Shown: one piece after another, positions 1 to 8,315 of the stretch
Numbering within the stretch: position 1 is the stretch's first letter
How the letters are laid out: each line of letters starts with the position of its first letter
NCBI RefSeq assembly: GCF_900129425.1
Contig: NZ_LT670817.1
Span: forward strand, 6,324,001 to 6,388,000
Direction: 5' to 3'
Length of the DNA stretch: 64,000 nucleotides
From: Bradyrhizobium erythrophlei
GTDB lineage: Bacteria > Pseudomonadota > Alphaproteobacteria > Rhizobiales > Xanthobacteraceae
Program-made: the position numbers and the translations under genes
The notes under the pieces: generated by a model
What the model was told of the DNA's origin: nothing
Seen by the model: only the letters and a program-made list of their open reading frames with translations
The model's database searches: none

Positions 1-158
1 GGATAGACCTTGTCGCCGACGACGAACTGGGTGTCCGCTCCCTCGACCTTCAAGAGCACGTGACAATGCGGATGGGCGTGGCGCACCAGCGACCAGTCCA
101 TATCGAGAAGTGCGACGCGGCCAAAGGCTCCATGTGCAATTCGCAAAGCTGTCGACAT
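1..158 (-). CDS. Cupin / AraC-type ligand-binding N-terminus (partial)
   Basis: The first 52 codons of a minus-strand gene start at the ATG at 156-158 and run off the left edge. The protein begins MSTALRIAHGAFGRVALLDM and contains HAHPHCHVLLKVEG followed by QFVVGDKVY. The spaced histidines and the GDKVY turn match the first strands of the cupin-like arm of AraC regulators or of a free-standing cupin. Without the C-terminus I cannot tell whether a helix-turn-helix follows. It is the last gene before a short intergenic gap and the nickel transporter. Confidence 0.55.
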   Translation of the reverse strand, partial: MSTALRIAHGAFGRVALLDMDWSLVRHAHPHCHVLLKVEGADTQFVVGDKVY

Positions 159-292
159 AGCAAACTCTCCCAATAGTAACGCCCGGTTCACGCGCCGTTG
201 CGGGATACGAGCATCGTTCAACACTTGATCAAGAAACTTCTTCAGGCTTGATCGGGCGGCCTCCGGCTTCCAATTGGCAGTACTGAATTACC

Positions 293-988
293 TTAAGATA
301 AGGCAGTTGAGTAGATCGTCATGGTGCCAATGGCGAGAGTGACTACTCCGACGACAGCTTGCAAACACCGATTGGCCCAGGTGAGCCATCGCGCGGAAAC
401 TGCGAGCGGCACCGCGATGACGACAGACAACGCGCCCATTCCAAGCATCGAACCGATGCCGAACAGCAGAACGTAGAACATTCCGTACGCGGGATTTTCC
501 ACCTGCGATACCGCGAGGACGAGAAGCGCGGCCGACCCGGCCATCCCGTGCATCAATCCGACCAACAGCGAGCGCCAGCGAAAACCGTGCTGATGCGGAT
601 GCGCGCTTTTCTGATGCGGGACGGCTTCATTCACGTGGCTATGGAGATGGATGTGCTCCGTGCCGTCGCCGTGTCGATGCCGGTGAAAATGCACGCGGTC
701 ACGCCATAACCGCCATAATACGTTTGCGCCGAGTCCGACCAGCATGATGCCGACGGCGGTCTCCAGCGGTCGCGCGAGCCGTTCGGGAATCGCATGACCC
801 AGCAGGATCGCCGCACCGGCGAAGGCGAACAGCGTCAGGGTATGGCCAAGCCCCCAGGTCAGCCCATGCTTGACGATATCGCGAACGCCGGTCCGGCGAG
901 CGGCAATACTCGACACCGCGGCGATATGATCGGCTTCGAGCGCATGGCGCATTCCCAGCAAAAAGCCGATCCCCAGGATTCCGAACAT
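293..988 (-). CDS. NicO/UreH-type nickel (cobalt) transporter
   Basis: This 231-residue polytopic inner-membrane protein probably imports or exports Ni2+/Co2+. The N-terminal helix carries RHALEADHIAAVSS, the His-x4-Asp-His signature of NicO/NiCoT transporters. A histidine-rich cytoplasmic loop (about residues 98-135, HFHRHRHG, EHIHLHSH, HPHQHG) separates two membrane halves, and the second half contains GLMHGMAGSAALLVL, typical of the UreH/HupE-like branch. A GAGG sequence lies five bases before the ATG at 988. The gene lies directly downstream of a decayed hypB on the same strand, so it probably once supplied nickel to a [NiFe]-hydrogenase maturation system. The reading frame itself is intact. 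Confidence 0.85.
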   Translation of the reverse strand: MFGILGIGFLLGMRHALEADHIAAVSSIAARRTGVRDIVKHGLTWGLGHTLTLFAFAGAAILLGHAIPERLARPLETAVGIMLVGLGANVLWRLWRDRVHFHRHRHGDGTEHIHLHSHVNEAVPHQKSAHPHQHGFRWRSLLVGLMHGMAGSAALLVLAVSQVENPAYGMFYVLLFGIGSMLGMGALSVVIAVPLAVSARWLTWANRCLQAVVGVVTLAIGTMTIYSTALS

Positions 989-1089
989 ATAGTCCTCGAT
1001 TTCATTTTGACGAACAAAACCTCACCCCGAAGGCGACCTCACAGCTTCTGCGAATCTCGCTGCGCGGCCAAGCATACCAGCCTTCCAGG

Positions 1090-1400
1090 CCCTGTCCGCT
1101 ACGGGCCGAGACCTGAAATACCCTGGTCGAATATTACGGGGCAAACGAGGTTTGCGGCGTTCTCGATCATGACAACAGAAGGCGGTGCAGGCTTTAGCTC
1201 GGCGAGGCCCCGCGCCACCATGTCTGCTTCAAGATGGCACCCCGTTCCGGTATTGACCTGCACGGCCGGCGCCGGCGGCGGGGATGCGCTCGCCATCGTT
1301 GAGCGCGCGAATCTCCCACCCCGCGAACCACGCCCGGTTCTTCGCCGCCAGCGCGCCATTCTTCAAGGATGCGGGTTTCCAGCTCGACCACGCGTCAACC
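1090..1400 (-). pseudogene. hypB: hypB relic (hydrogenase nickel-incorporation GTPase)
   Basis: Three minus-strand frames joined in order give a recognisable HypB. VELETRILEE (near 1390-1360) leads into NGALAAKNRAWFAGWEIRAL in a second frame. A third frame (about 1260-1110) reads VQVNTGTGCHLEADMVARGL and then MIENAANLVCPVIFDQG. The last piece is the hallmark NTGxGCHL...IENxxNLVCP segment of HypB. Frameshifts separate the pieces, and the segment that should hold the GxxGxGKT P-loop is missing between EIRALN and the NTG motif. The C-terminus is also lost. The gene cannot encode a working GTPase. Confidence 0.8.
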
Positions 1401-1501
1401 GAGGACCGCCATAGATCCGGCCTGCAGAGATTGATTGAGGATTTCGCGGACTTCTGCTGCACCGGCCGTTCGAGCGGCCAGCGCTTGACCTCGGGACGTC
1501 G

Positions 1502-1834
1502 CTATCTGTTAAACTCAAGATAAGTGGTCCACACGGCGCTGGCTAATGTCTGCGACGTCTGTAGAGCGCATGTCTTTTCGACTTCGGGCACTACTGCCGA
1601 CACGTCGATTTTCGCCTGGCTTTGATCGCTTGCCGCAGCAACGTAATTAAGCCCCGTCCAGAAACCATAGATCCAGACGGCTCCCTCTAATCGGTGCTCT
1701 TGCGTGGACCGCCAGTGAGAGCAACTCATCCCTCCGATTCCCATCATATCGACGGAAACCTTGGCGTCCTGCGCCGAGACAGGGCACAATGGAGCGGTGA
1801 AGAACAGCACCGCCAATAAAACTCGTTTTATCAT
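1502..1834 (-). CDS. Small secreted protein of unknown function
   Basis: A 110-residue protein with a clear Sec signal peptide: MIKRVLLAVLFFTAPLCPVSAQ, with likely cleavage after VSA. The mature part is about 88 residues with two cysteines (GGMSCSHW and KTCALQ) and an aromatic-rich centre (GAVWIYGFWTGLNYVAA). The layout of a short periplasmic protein with one possible disulfide and a central W-Y-G-F-W helix recalls the Rap1a/HdeA-like size class, but I cannot assign a family. No neighbour suggests a job. The start is well placed for the signal peptide, although the ribosome binding site is weak. Confidence 0.6.
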   Translation of the reverse strand: MIKRVLLAVLFFTAPLCPVSAQDAKVSVDMMGIGGMSCSHWRSTQEHRLEGAVWIYGFWTGLNYVAAASDQSQAKIDVSAVVPEVEKTCALQTSQTLASAVWTTYLEFNR

Positions 1835-1983
1835 GCGCCGGAAAACTCGCGTTCTGGAAACATTTTGTCTTGGCGAGGCGGATCTAAAGTTGTCACGGTC
1901 GTGTCGTAAGAGGCTGTAAAGCCTCCGTGCGATTCAGTGAACGTTACGCTCACGCTCGCTCATTCTGCAGCCATTTCCACCGC

Positions 1984-2199
1984 CTAGCGACGGCCCCAAA
2001 TCACTGCGGCCCATATCCGCTCATGAAAATAATACCAAGTCACCTTGGTAATCACCTCGAGGGCAGCTATCGAACCGGCCACGGCGACCTTTCCCGTCAG
2101 GAACCAACTTATCGCGAAGGTGTCGAATGTGCCGAGCGTGCGCCAACTGATTGCCTTGAATATGGAGCGAAGATGCGTCTCGCCACCGCTTATCAGCAT
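1984..2199 (-). CDS. DUF2061 family membrane protein
   Basis: A 71-residue protein that matches the DUF2061 layout. After about ten polar residues it reads RSIFKAISWRTLGTFDTF and then AISWFLTGKVAVAGSIAALE, ending with a second hydrophobic stretch and YYFHERIWAAVIWGR. Two transmembrane helices with the conserved K-x-I-S-W-R and H-E-R-x-W motifs are visible. The family occurs widely in bacteria as a small inner-membrane protein of unknown role. The gene stands alone in a gene-poor stretch but is intact, in contrast to the relics around it. Confidence 0.75.
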   Translation of the reverse strand: MLISGGETHLRSIFKAISWRTLGTFDTFAISWFLTGKVAVAGSIAALEVITKVTWYYFHERIWAAVIWGRR

Positions 2200-2419
2200 T
2201 ACCGTTTCATCCCCACGCTTTCATCGGTGAACGCTAAACGCTCTCGGCAGGCATGAAAGCTTGGGACGTGGTGTCCAAAAACCGGCTCTTGTTGATCGGT
2301 GTCTTTCTGTCGAACGATGTTTGGCATTGCCACCATAGCTCTCGGCATGATGCGTTTGTGCATCGTTCTGCGCAGTCAGGATCGTGACGCCACCCAACGT
2401 CACATCACGAACCAATCGA

Positions 2420-2632
2420 TCAGGCATTGCGACCGCCGAAATATTTGCGCGAGCCCATCCGAGGCGCGCCCCTCTTGCGGGCTACCTTCATAGTGACTGC
2501 GCACGAACCATCGTCGGCGAACACGACCACCTAATGGTCAGGTGCCCACGGCTGTTCTGTCTCTGGAAGGCTTTGAGCAATTGACGGTTGGACAACCGCC
2601 AGAAGAACGTACCCCGCAACAAGTATTCGCAT
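2420..2632 (-). pseudogene. Small secreted protein interrupted by a stop codon
   Basis: From the ATG at 2632 the minus strand encodes a convincing signal peptide, MRILVAGYVLLAVVQPSIAQ, then SLPETEQPWAPDH and a TAG. Past the stop, the same frame stays open for 37 codons (VVVFADDGSCAVTMKVARKR and onward) to a TGA at 2420. The continuation looks protein-like, so a nonsense mutation in a roughly 70-residue secreted protein is the simplest reading. A genuine 33-residue peptide cannot be excluded. Confidence 0.3.
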
Positions 2633-2679
2633 CTGAGTCCCCACTCTGCGATTACCGACCAAACTCAAGGTCGAACAAG

Positions 2680-3201
2680 AATGCGGCGGTAATTGGTCCG
2701 CAAAGAAAGCACTAAACATCACCGTGCCTGGTTCGTCCCGAAGCTAGAGCACGTTGGTATCGTCTGCCATACGACCGGCCCATTGCTTGCCGCACAAGAC
2801 CGCTAGCCTGTGCGAGGAGGCAGTTGGCTTGTTGAAGGATAGAATGAGTCCGCTGGGCACTCGATGCTCTCCGAAAGATGATTCCCCTTCGGCAGATCGA
2901 GGCTGCTGAGCTGCTCGTGAACGCCAACAACTTCTCCACCAATTACGTGTCGGCCATCCTAGCCGGAACACCGCAAGCGGAGTTGGTGACGCCGCAGATG
3001 CCAAAGCGACTAAAGGGTATGGGCCCAAGCCACTGCCCAAGTGGAGCGCGAGCTTTCACGATTGCAAGAAGCGATATCGCCAATCCACGATTCGTACGCC
3101 AAGATCTCCTCCACCTCACCGTCGTAAAGGAATATCTCCTGATGCTGATCATCAACGACGGAGTGGCGCGATCAGAATCGATCGAGGCTCAGCAGCACTG
3201 A
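2680..3201 (+). pseudogene. RepB/ParB-like plasmid-partition protein relic
   Basis: Plus-strand pieces in shifting frames rebuild the C-terminal half of a RepB-family partition protein. CEEAVGLLKDRM (near 2810) is followed by ALRKMIPLRQIEAAELLVNA and NNFSTNYVSAILAGTP (2860-2985), where the IRQIEAAELM-type motif is the family hallmark. A second frame gives TAQVERELSRLQEAISPIHD (about 3030-3090), and the original frame resumes at LLHLTVVKEYLLML (3105-3150). At least two frameshifts are needed, and the N-terminal ParB nuclease-like part is missing or unrecognisable. Such proteins are carried by plasmids and integrative elements, so this marks an old mobile-DNA footprint. Confidence 0.65.
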
Positions 3202-3497
3202 TCGAGCGGAGCCAGAGAATGATGCGAGAACTATTCCGTCGTTCTTCCTGAAGGCGTCTCCTTCGATCTCAACCAAATCCGAATGTGTTGCATCCCGATC
3301 TGACAGACCGGTCCTCTCGACGTCTCACCAACGTTTCGCGGCAAGCTCAAATACCGATTTGAGTGAGAGTCGGGTCTTATTTCTTATTTTCAAAAATTGC
3401 TTCGCCTAGCGCGGCCGGTCATATCGTTGCCAAGAGAGCTTCTATTTCTGGCCACGATTTGGGTTCACGACGGCGTGACCTAGCAGGGGAGCGCATC

Positions 3498-3731
3498 ATG
3501 CCAGCACAGCGAGTTTGGAAGACGGCGGGGCCGGTCACGAGTGACGCGGAGATCGAGCACCTTCGCCGGCAGCTAGCCTCATTTAACGAGCGTATCCAGG
3601 AACTGGAAAAGCAACACCCCGACGCCTCGAAGATAGAGGCACTAAAGACAAGCGCGCTCATGCTAGCCCGGCAGATTGATGAAATTCGCTGTTCAAGCGC
3701 GAATGACTTGACCCATCTGCTCACGAAGTAG
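3498..3731 (+). CDS. Small coiled-coil protein, unknown
   Basis: The start is the ATG at 3498, preceded by AGGGGAG at a good distance. The product has 77 residues. Residues from about 16 onward (DAEIEHLRRQLASFNERIQE, then KIEALKTSALMLARQIDEIR) have regular heptad spacing of Leu/Ile and alternating charges, predicting an antiparallel helical hairpin or coiled coil. There is no signal peptide or membrane helix. I do not recognise the family, and the surroundings are gene-poor. The clean ribosome binding site and protein-like composition are the only support. Confidence 0.45.
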   Translation: MPAQRVWKTAGPVTSDAEIEHLRRQLASFNERIQELEKQHPDASKIEALKTSALMLARQIDEIRCSSANDLTHLLTK

Positions 3732-4196
3732 CCACAGACGGCGGCAGAATTCGCCCGGGACCTGCGTGGTTCGAATGGGTCGCTGCACGCGTCCGTTCAG
3801 CCATCGACGCGCCGGACAACATGAAGTTCTCACAACCGAAAGACGAACGTCTTTTGGCGTTCCATTAAACGTACGAGTCGAACTGGATTCACGCGCGGGC
3901 GGTCGAAACGGTATCGGAGTCTGGACTGGTCCTGTAACCACTTGCTCTTTGCTCGATTGGCGGTTCAAGCGTGACGAATCCGGTTGCGCGACAGCCAGCG
4001 CAAGACTGCGCCTCCACTGCATGATTTGAGAGTTCATGGCTGACGCGCGCGAAATCGCGCCGAGATAGCGGCGTCAATGCGGCGCCTCTCAAGGCGTTTC
4101 CAATTTGGGCCTAAAATTTGCCCCCGACTCAAATCACTCTCGTCGTGGATAGGAAGGCTGGGAGCGCGTTCGGCTACCGGAATTGGGGGACTAGCC
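3732..4196. other. Intergenic stretch without an intact gene
   Basis: No convincing gene was found in these 465 bases. A plus-strand fragment at 3761-3868 reads PAWFEWVAARVRSAIDAPDN and ends DERLLAFH-stop. It looks like the C-terminus of a lost protein that I cannot name. Confidence 0.4.
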
Positions 4197-4385
4197 ATGG
4201 GACATGCATATCCGCCGCATAGCACGCAAGAGCATCTTGATGGATCGCCGCCTGGTTGCGACGAAGATACCTACGACGAGCACTCGGGCGACGTTGTGTC
4301 GCTGCTTGAAGAGAATGCCCGGCTTCGAAGGCTTGTGATTAAGCTATCGGAACTCATCCTGCGAAAGGTCGTGGATGGAACGTGA
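4197..4385 (+). CDS. Small conserved hypothetical protein
   Basis: A 62-residue protein starting MGHAYPPHSTQEHLDG. Its C-terminal half (VVSLLEENARLRRLVIKLSE, then LILRKVV) is a short amphipathic, coiled-coil-like helix. I associate this ending (LLEENARLRxLVxxLSxLILR) with small uncharacterised proteins of Bradyrhizobium-like genomes, but I have not checked it. A GGGGGA sequence precedes the ATG. The frame stays open further upstream, so the true start is uncertain. No function can be offered. Confidence 0.5.
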   Translation: MGHAYPPHSTQEHLDGSPPGCDEDTYDEHSGDVVSLLEENARLRRLVIKLSELILRKVVDGT

Positions 4386-4549
4386 CGGCTCGTCGCCCAC
4401 AGGTGACCGAATGCAAAGATGTTACTGCCGCCGTGCATGAGTCCGAAGGTGGCACTTTTCTAATCTGACCAGGATATCCCAGGATATCCGTCCTTGCGGG
4501 CAAACCAGACTTCGACTGCGGACGTCGACGGCCGGTCGAGAGCGGTCTT

Positions 4550-4930
4550 TCGATCGTCCCGTCCAGATCGATTCCGTTCAGCTGCTGGACGACGTCAAGC
4601 TTGACCAATGCCGCCTCCAACCATTCCTAGCGTTTTGGCCGCGGCATATGAAACGTCCACAACTTGTCCGGGAACGAACGGACCGCCGTCATTGACCCGA
4701 ACTGTCACGGAACTTCCGGTATCGACGTTTGTCACGCGCAACCGAGTGCCGAACGGCAATGTGGGATGAGCGTATTATCCAACGGTATTACGGTCCCACC
4801 TTTGGTCTCTTGAGGCAATTTGCCCCGGCCCCAGGGACTCGACCGTGACTACCTGGTCCCGCGGATTTGACGTCCAACTTTCGGTCGAGACCGGGAAGAA
4901 GCTAAAGGAACTCGTAACGCCAAAGTATGC
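4550..4930 (-). pseudogene. RlpA-like (double-psi beta-barrel) relic
   Basis: The minus strand encodes a decayed RlpA-type lytic-transglycosylase or expansin-like domain. One frame (about 4850-4770) reads PWGRGKLPQETKGGTVIPLD. After a shift, a second frame (about 4772-4590) reads AHPTLPFGTRLRVTN, VTVRVNDGGPFVPGQVVDVS and YAAAKTLGM, then stops. VKLDVVQQLN follows in a third frame. LPFGTxLRVTN and VRVNDxGPF are diagnostic RlpA motifs. At least two frameshifts make it non-functional. Confidence 0.65.
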
Positions 4931-5230
4931 ATTTCCCCATCTCTTGATATGTTGTGACTTCCTCCAAGTATGACAGTAACGACCCCTAGCGTGATAGAGC
5001 GGCCGACGTCGGTTGCGCTAGGATTCTAGGAAATGGTGACACTGGTGGATGTAGGCAACATCTCTTCATACACGATTTAGCGACCGCAAATCGCTACTGG
5101 TTGTCTACAAATGCTTCGTCATCCTCCGACATCAGCCCGCGCAACACCCAGGCCATCTTTGTTTTCCTCGAACGCGGAGCGATCGGGCACACTCGAAACA
5201 GCGTCAGAGTCCCCATCAGGAGAGTCTAGC
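4931..5230. other. Intergenic leader of the winged-helix gene
   Basis: No gene was recognised in these 300 bases. The open frame of the downstream protein extends back to an ATG at 5111, but a better ribosome binding site precedes 5231. I see no clear promoter. Confidence 0.4.
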
Positions 5231-6007
5231 ATGGCCCACTCCAAAACTGGCCCACGTCAGTTCACGTTCGCTGATTCAGGCACTTCGGAGCTCGGGGCAG
5301 CCTCGATACATTTCCTGGATTCGTCGACCAGACTTGGGCGGCACCAGAGTTACATTCCGGGCGCGCTGCCGCCAACGGTGTGGGATGAAACAGCGGAGCC
5401 TCTAGCCGACGCAGACGGCTTGTCGCGTCTGGTTCGTTGCCTCGCTAAAACTCTGTCTGCGGAGATCCAATACGACGACGGCGATCTAATCGCCAAAGAT
5501 ACCGACATTCATTCGCTGCTGTCGAACGCACTTGAGAAGGTGATTGACCGGATTCGCGGATTGTCCCTGCGAAGTGACGATCCATTGCAACAGCTGCTCG
5601 CGATAGTTGCTCTGACGCCGAGCAGAGAACCTGTGGTCTCGCCGCAAGCCCGGTTGATTGAAACGGTGCTGCGCGTAGGATCACTGGAGCTCGATCTCAT
5701 CGATCGAACTGCGAAGCGTGGCGACCGGCCGATCGAACTGAAGCCGCGCGAGTTCCAGTTGCTCGAGTGCATGATGCGACGGAGGGACCAGTTGCTGACG
5801 CGCGCAACGCTCTTCAAGGAAGTATGGCACTATAAATTCGTTCCAGAGACAAATCTTGTCGATGTTTATATGGGCAGACTTCGCCGCAAGGTCGACGGGC
5901 CGGATGAAACCCCCATGATCCGCAATGTGCGCGGCGCTGGATTCGTTCTAAGCGCGACCGCATCGCACTCTTCCCGCCAAAACGCCGCGATACGGTGCTC
6001 CGGGTAG
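5231..6007 (+). CDS. OmpR/PhoB-type winged-helix protein lacking a receiver
   Basis: A 258-residue protein starting at the ATG at 5231, which has AGGAGAG eight bases upstream; an in-frame ATG at 5111 would add 40 residues. Residues about 145-240 form a PhoB-type DNA-binding domain: a beta-sheet start (VLRVGSLELDLIDRTAKRG), the transactivation helix motif LKPREFQLLECMMRR, the recognition helix region with NLVDVYMGRLRRKVD, and the wing IRNVRGAGFVLSA. The first 140 residues show no phospho-acceptor receiver fold. Instead, a helical segment resembles linkers of sensor/regulator proteins. It may be an atypical regulator or a response regulator that lost its receiver. A broken second copy of the DNA-binding domain follows immediately. 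Confidence 0.6.
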   Translation: MAHSKTGPRQFTFADSGTSELGAASIHFLDSSTRLGRHQSYIPGALPPTVWDETAEPLADADGLSRLVRCLAKTLSAEIQYDDGDLIAKDTDIHSLLSNALEKVIDRIRGLSLRSDDPLQQLLAIVALTPSREPVVSPQARLIETVLRVGSLELDLIDRTAKRGDRPIELKPREFQLLECMMRRRDQLLTRATLFKEVWHYKFVPETNLVDVYMGRLRRKVDGPDETPMIRNVRGAGFVLSATASHSSRQNAAIRCSG

Positions 6008-6170
6008 GCGCACTGGAATTCGATCTCATCGCTCAAGTTGCGAAGCGTGGCGACCATCCGATTGATCTGCGGCCGCGCGAGTTCCGGTTGCTCAAGTGCA
6101 TGATGCAACGAAGCGACCAATCGCCGACGCGGGTAACTCTCCTGAAAGAAGCATCAGCGCTTCAAGGGGA
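5992..6170 (+). pseudogene. Truncated tandem copy of the winged-helix domain
   Basis: In a frame different from the preceding gene, this stretch reads RDTVLRVGALEFDLIAQVAK, then LRPREFRLLKCMMQRSDQ and VTLLKEAS. It aligns with TVLRVGSLELDLIDRTAKRG...LKPREFQLLECMMRRRDQ...ATLFKEVW of the upstream gene. Similarity stops after the first half of the domain, before the recognition helix. This is a partial tandem duplication that cannot bind DNA by itself. Confidence 0.7.
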
Positions 6171-6428
6171 GCCCGGCCCCATGGCTGCTATTGAGATTTC
6201 GTGCCGCGAACAGAAGAACACTTTCTGGCGCGTGATCCTCCTGATCCACTCAGCAAAAAGCTCCGCGCCGCAGATTTCGCTTTTAAACCCAATTTAAAAA
6301 GAAATTTAATAGCTCTCCCTTGTCCCCTTGCTACCCTCGTCGGGCCCTCGGCTTCAACAGCCACCTTTGAGAGCCGAACGCACCCGATTATTGCGGCGGC
6401 AGCCCGACGTGATTTTCAAGGAGAAAAC

Positions 6429-7868
6429 ATGACCAGCGGCATTCGCAAAGAGATGGACAGCCTTGGCGAGGTCAATGTTCCCGCCGACAAACTCTGGGGA
6501 GCGCAGACACAACGTTCGCTCGAGCATTTCAGTATCGGCAAGGATCTGATACCGCGCGAGATGATCACGGCCTATGCGATCCTGAAGAAGGCGGCGGCCA
6601 ACGCCAATCATGATAGCAAGCGGCTCGATGATCAGGCTTACAAACTGATCGTTCACGTCTGCGACGAAATACTCCATGGCCAGCATCATGACATGTTCCC
6701 GCTGCACGTCTGGATGACCGGCAGCGGCACCCAGTTCAACATGAATGTGAACGAAGTGATCTCCAACCGGTGCTCCCAACTCGCGGGCACGCCGCTCGGC
6801 AGCAAGAAACCGGTTCATCCCAATGATGACGTCAACATGTCGCAATCGTCGAACGACAGTTTTCCATCCGCGATGTACATCGCTGCCGCAGTGAATGTGA
6901 CGCAGCGCCTGATCCCCGCGGTGAAGGCGTTACATGACGCGATCGCCGCCAAGGCAGCCGAATGGGATGACGTCGTCAAGATCGGCCGCACCCACATGCA
7001 GGATGCGACACCGATTACCCTCGGACAGGAATGGTCAGGCTATGCCGGCATGCTGGCCGATGACCTTGAACGCATCGACGACGCGCTCAAGGGGGTTTAT
7101 CGCCTGGCCCTCGGTGGCACCGCGGTCGGCACCGGGATCAATGCCGCACCGGATTTCGCCGAGGCAGCCGCTGCCGGGATTGCCAAGCTCACGCGCCTGC
7201 CCTTCGTTAGCGCGCCGAATAAATTCACCGTGCAAGGGGCCCATGACGCGCTGGTACAGCTCTCCGGCACGCTCCGCACGCTGGCGGTCTCGCTCTATAA
7301 AATAGGAAACGACATCCGGTTGATGTCCTGCGGCCCGCGCGCCGGCTTCGCCGAATTGATGATTCCCGAGAATGAGCCGGGCTCGTCGATCATGCCGGGC
7401 AAGGTCAATCCGACTCAGGCCGAGGCGTTGACGATGATCGCCGTCCAGGTAATGGCGGACGACGTCGCCGTCGGCTTCGGTGGCGCCGGCGGCTATCTCG
7501 AGATGAACGTCTACAAGCCGTTGATTATCCACAACATCACGCATTCGATCACGATCATGGCCGATGGCTGCACAAACTTCCGTAAATTCCTCGTCGAGGG
7601 GACCCGGCCGAATGACAAGAAGATCAAGGAGTATGTCGAGCGCTCCCTGATGCTCGTTACCGCGCTGGCGCCGGTGATCGGTTACGACAAAGCGTCCGAG
7701 ATCGCGCATTACGCGATGGACAACGATCTCACGCTCAAGGCAGCGGCGCTTAAGCTCGGCTTCGTAAGCGAGCAGGAGTTCGACCGCGTCGTCGATCCCG
7801 CAAAGATGGTCAGGCCCTACGTCGCCAAGGCAATTGACCCCGCCAAGACCAGCGCATCAGCCGGTTGA
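6429..7868 (+). CDS. fumC: Fumarate hydratase class II
   Basis: Cytosolic tetrameric, iron-free fumarase interconverting fumarate and malate in the TCA cycle. The product has 479 residues from the ATG at 6429, which is preceded by AAGGAG; the frame is open upstream, but homology begins here (SLGEVNVPADKLWGAQTQRS). The fumarase/aspartase signature GSSIMPGKVNPTQAEA is intact near residue 320. The active-site segments TGSGTQFNMNVNEVI and the SQSSNDSFPSA region are also present, as is KIGRTHMQDATP. It is the first gene of a co-directional run (two cupins, mqo, malic enzyme, ndh, poxB) that handles malate and pyruvate. Because class II enzymes are oxygen-stable, this suits an aerobic respiratory role. 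Confidence 0.95.
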   Translation: MTSGIRKEMDSLGEVNVPADKLWGAQTQRSLEHFSIGKDLIPREMITAYAILKKAAANANHDSKRLDDQAYKLIVHVCDEILHGQHHDMFPLHVWMTGSGTQFNMNVNEVISNRCSQLAGTPLGSKKPVHPNDDVNMSQSSNDSFPSAMYIAAAVNVTQRLIPAVKALHDAIAAKAAEWDDVVKIGRTHMQDATPITLGQEWSGYAGMLADDLERIDDALKGVYRLALGGTAVGTGINAAPDFAEAAAAGIAKLTRLPFVSAPNKFTVQGAHDALVQLSGTLRTLAVSLYKIGNDIRLMSCGPRAGFAELMIPENEPGSSIMPGKVNPTQAEALTMIAVQVMADDVAVGFGGAGGYLEMNVYKPLIIHNITHSITIMADGCTNFRKFLVEGTRPNDKKIKEYVERSLMLVTALAPVIGYDKASEIAHYAMDNDLTLKAAALKLGFVSEQEFDRVVDPAKMVRPYVAKAIDPAKTSASAG

Positions 7869-7880
7869 GGAGCACACCCC

Positions 7881-8270
7881 ATGATCCGATGCATCAAATT
7901 ATGGACTGGCGCCGACCGGAAGTCGCATTTCGAAGAGGGCTTCATCGATCTCGAGCCCGGAGCAAGGGGAGATGCGCTCAGCGTCAAATTTCCCATTGCC
8001 TCGGCATCATTCCACGAAACGGATGCGGATCCGCAACTCGGATGGCACCCGGACGCCGACCGACAGTTGGTCATTACGCTGAGCGGCACGCTGGAATTCG
8101 AGACGCCGGACGGGCGATTTGCGCTGCGCCCGGGCGACGTCCTGTTCACCGAGGACACGGGCGGAGCCGGCCACAATTGGAAGATGGTCGGCGACCAGCC
8201 CTGGTGCCGTCTCTATACGACCCTCGATCCGAAGACCGTCGTTCCCTTTCGGCCAACCGTTGCCGGTTAG
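7881..8270 (+). CDS. Cupin-domain protein (copy 1)
   Basis: A 129-residue single-domain cupin. The first motif region reads GWHPDADRQLVITLSGTLEF and the second LRPGDVLFTEDTGGAGHNW, giving the double-stranded beta-helix pattern with His/Asp/His-type metal ligands. It begins MIRCIKLWTGADRKSHFEEG, the same opening as the next gene, so the two are tandem paralogues. It starts 12 bases after the fumC stop and is probably co-transcribed. A role as a small-molecule sensor or isomerase is possible, but no substrate can be named. Confidence 0.8.
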   Translation: MIRCIKLWTGADRKSHFEEGFIDLEPGARGDALSVKFPIASASFHETDADPQLGWHPDADRQLVITLSGTLEFETPDGRFALRPGDVLFTEDTGGAGHNWKMVGDQPWCRLYTTLDPKTVVPFRPTVAG

Positions 8271-8315
8271 CAGGAGCGCAAACAATCCATCAAGCACCGC
8301 ACTGGAGGCAGACAG

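Noticed and set aside
1900..1930. Short GAGGC-TGTAAA-GCCTC hairpin near 1910 as a terminator
   Set aside because: The stem has only five pairs and no T-run; expected by chance in GC-rich DNA.
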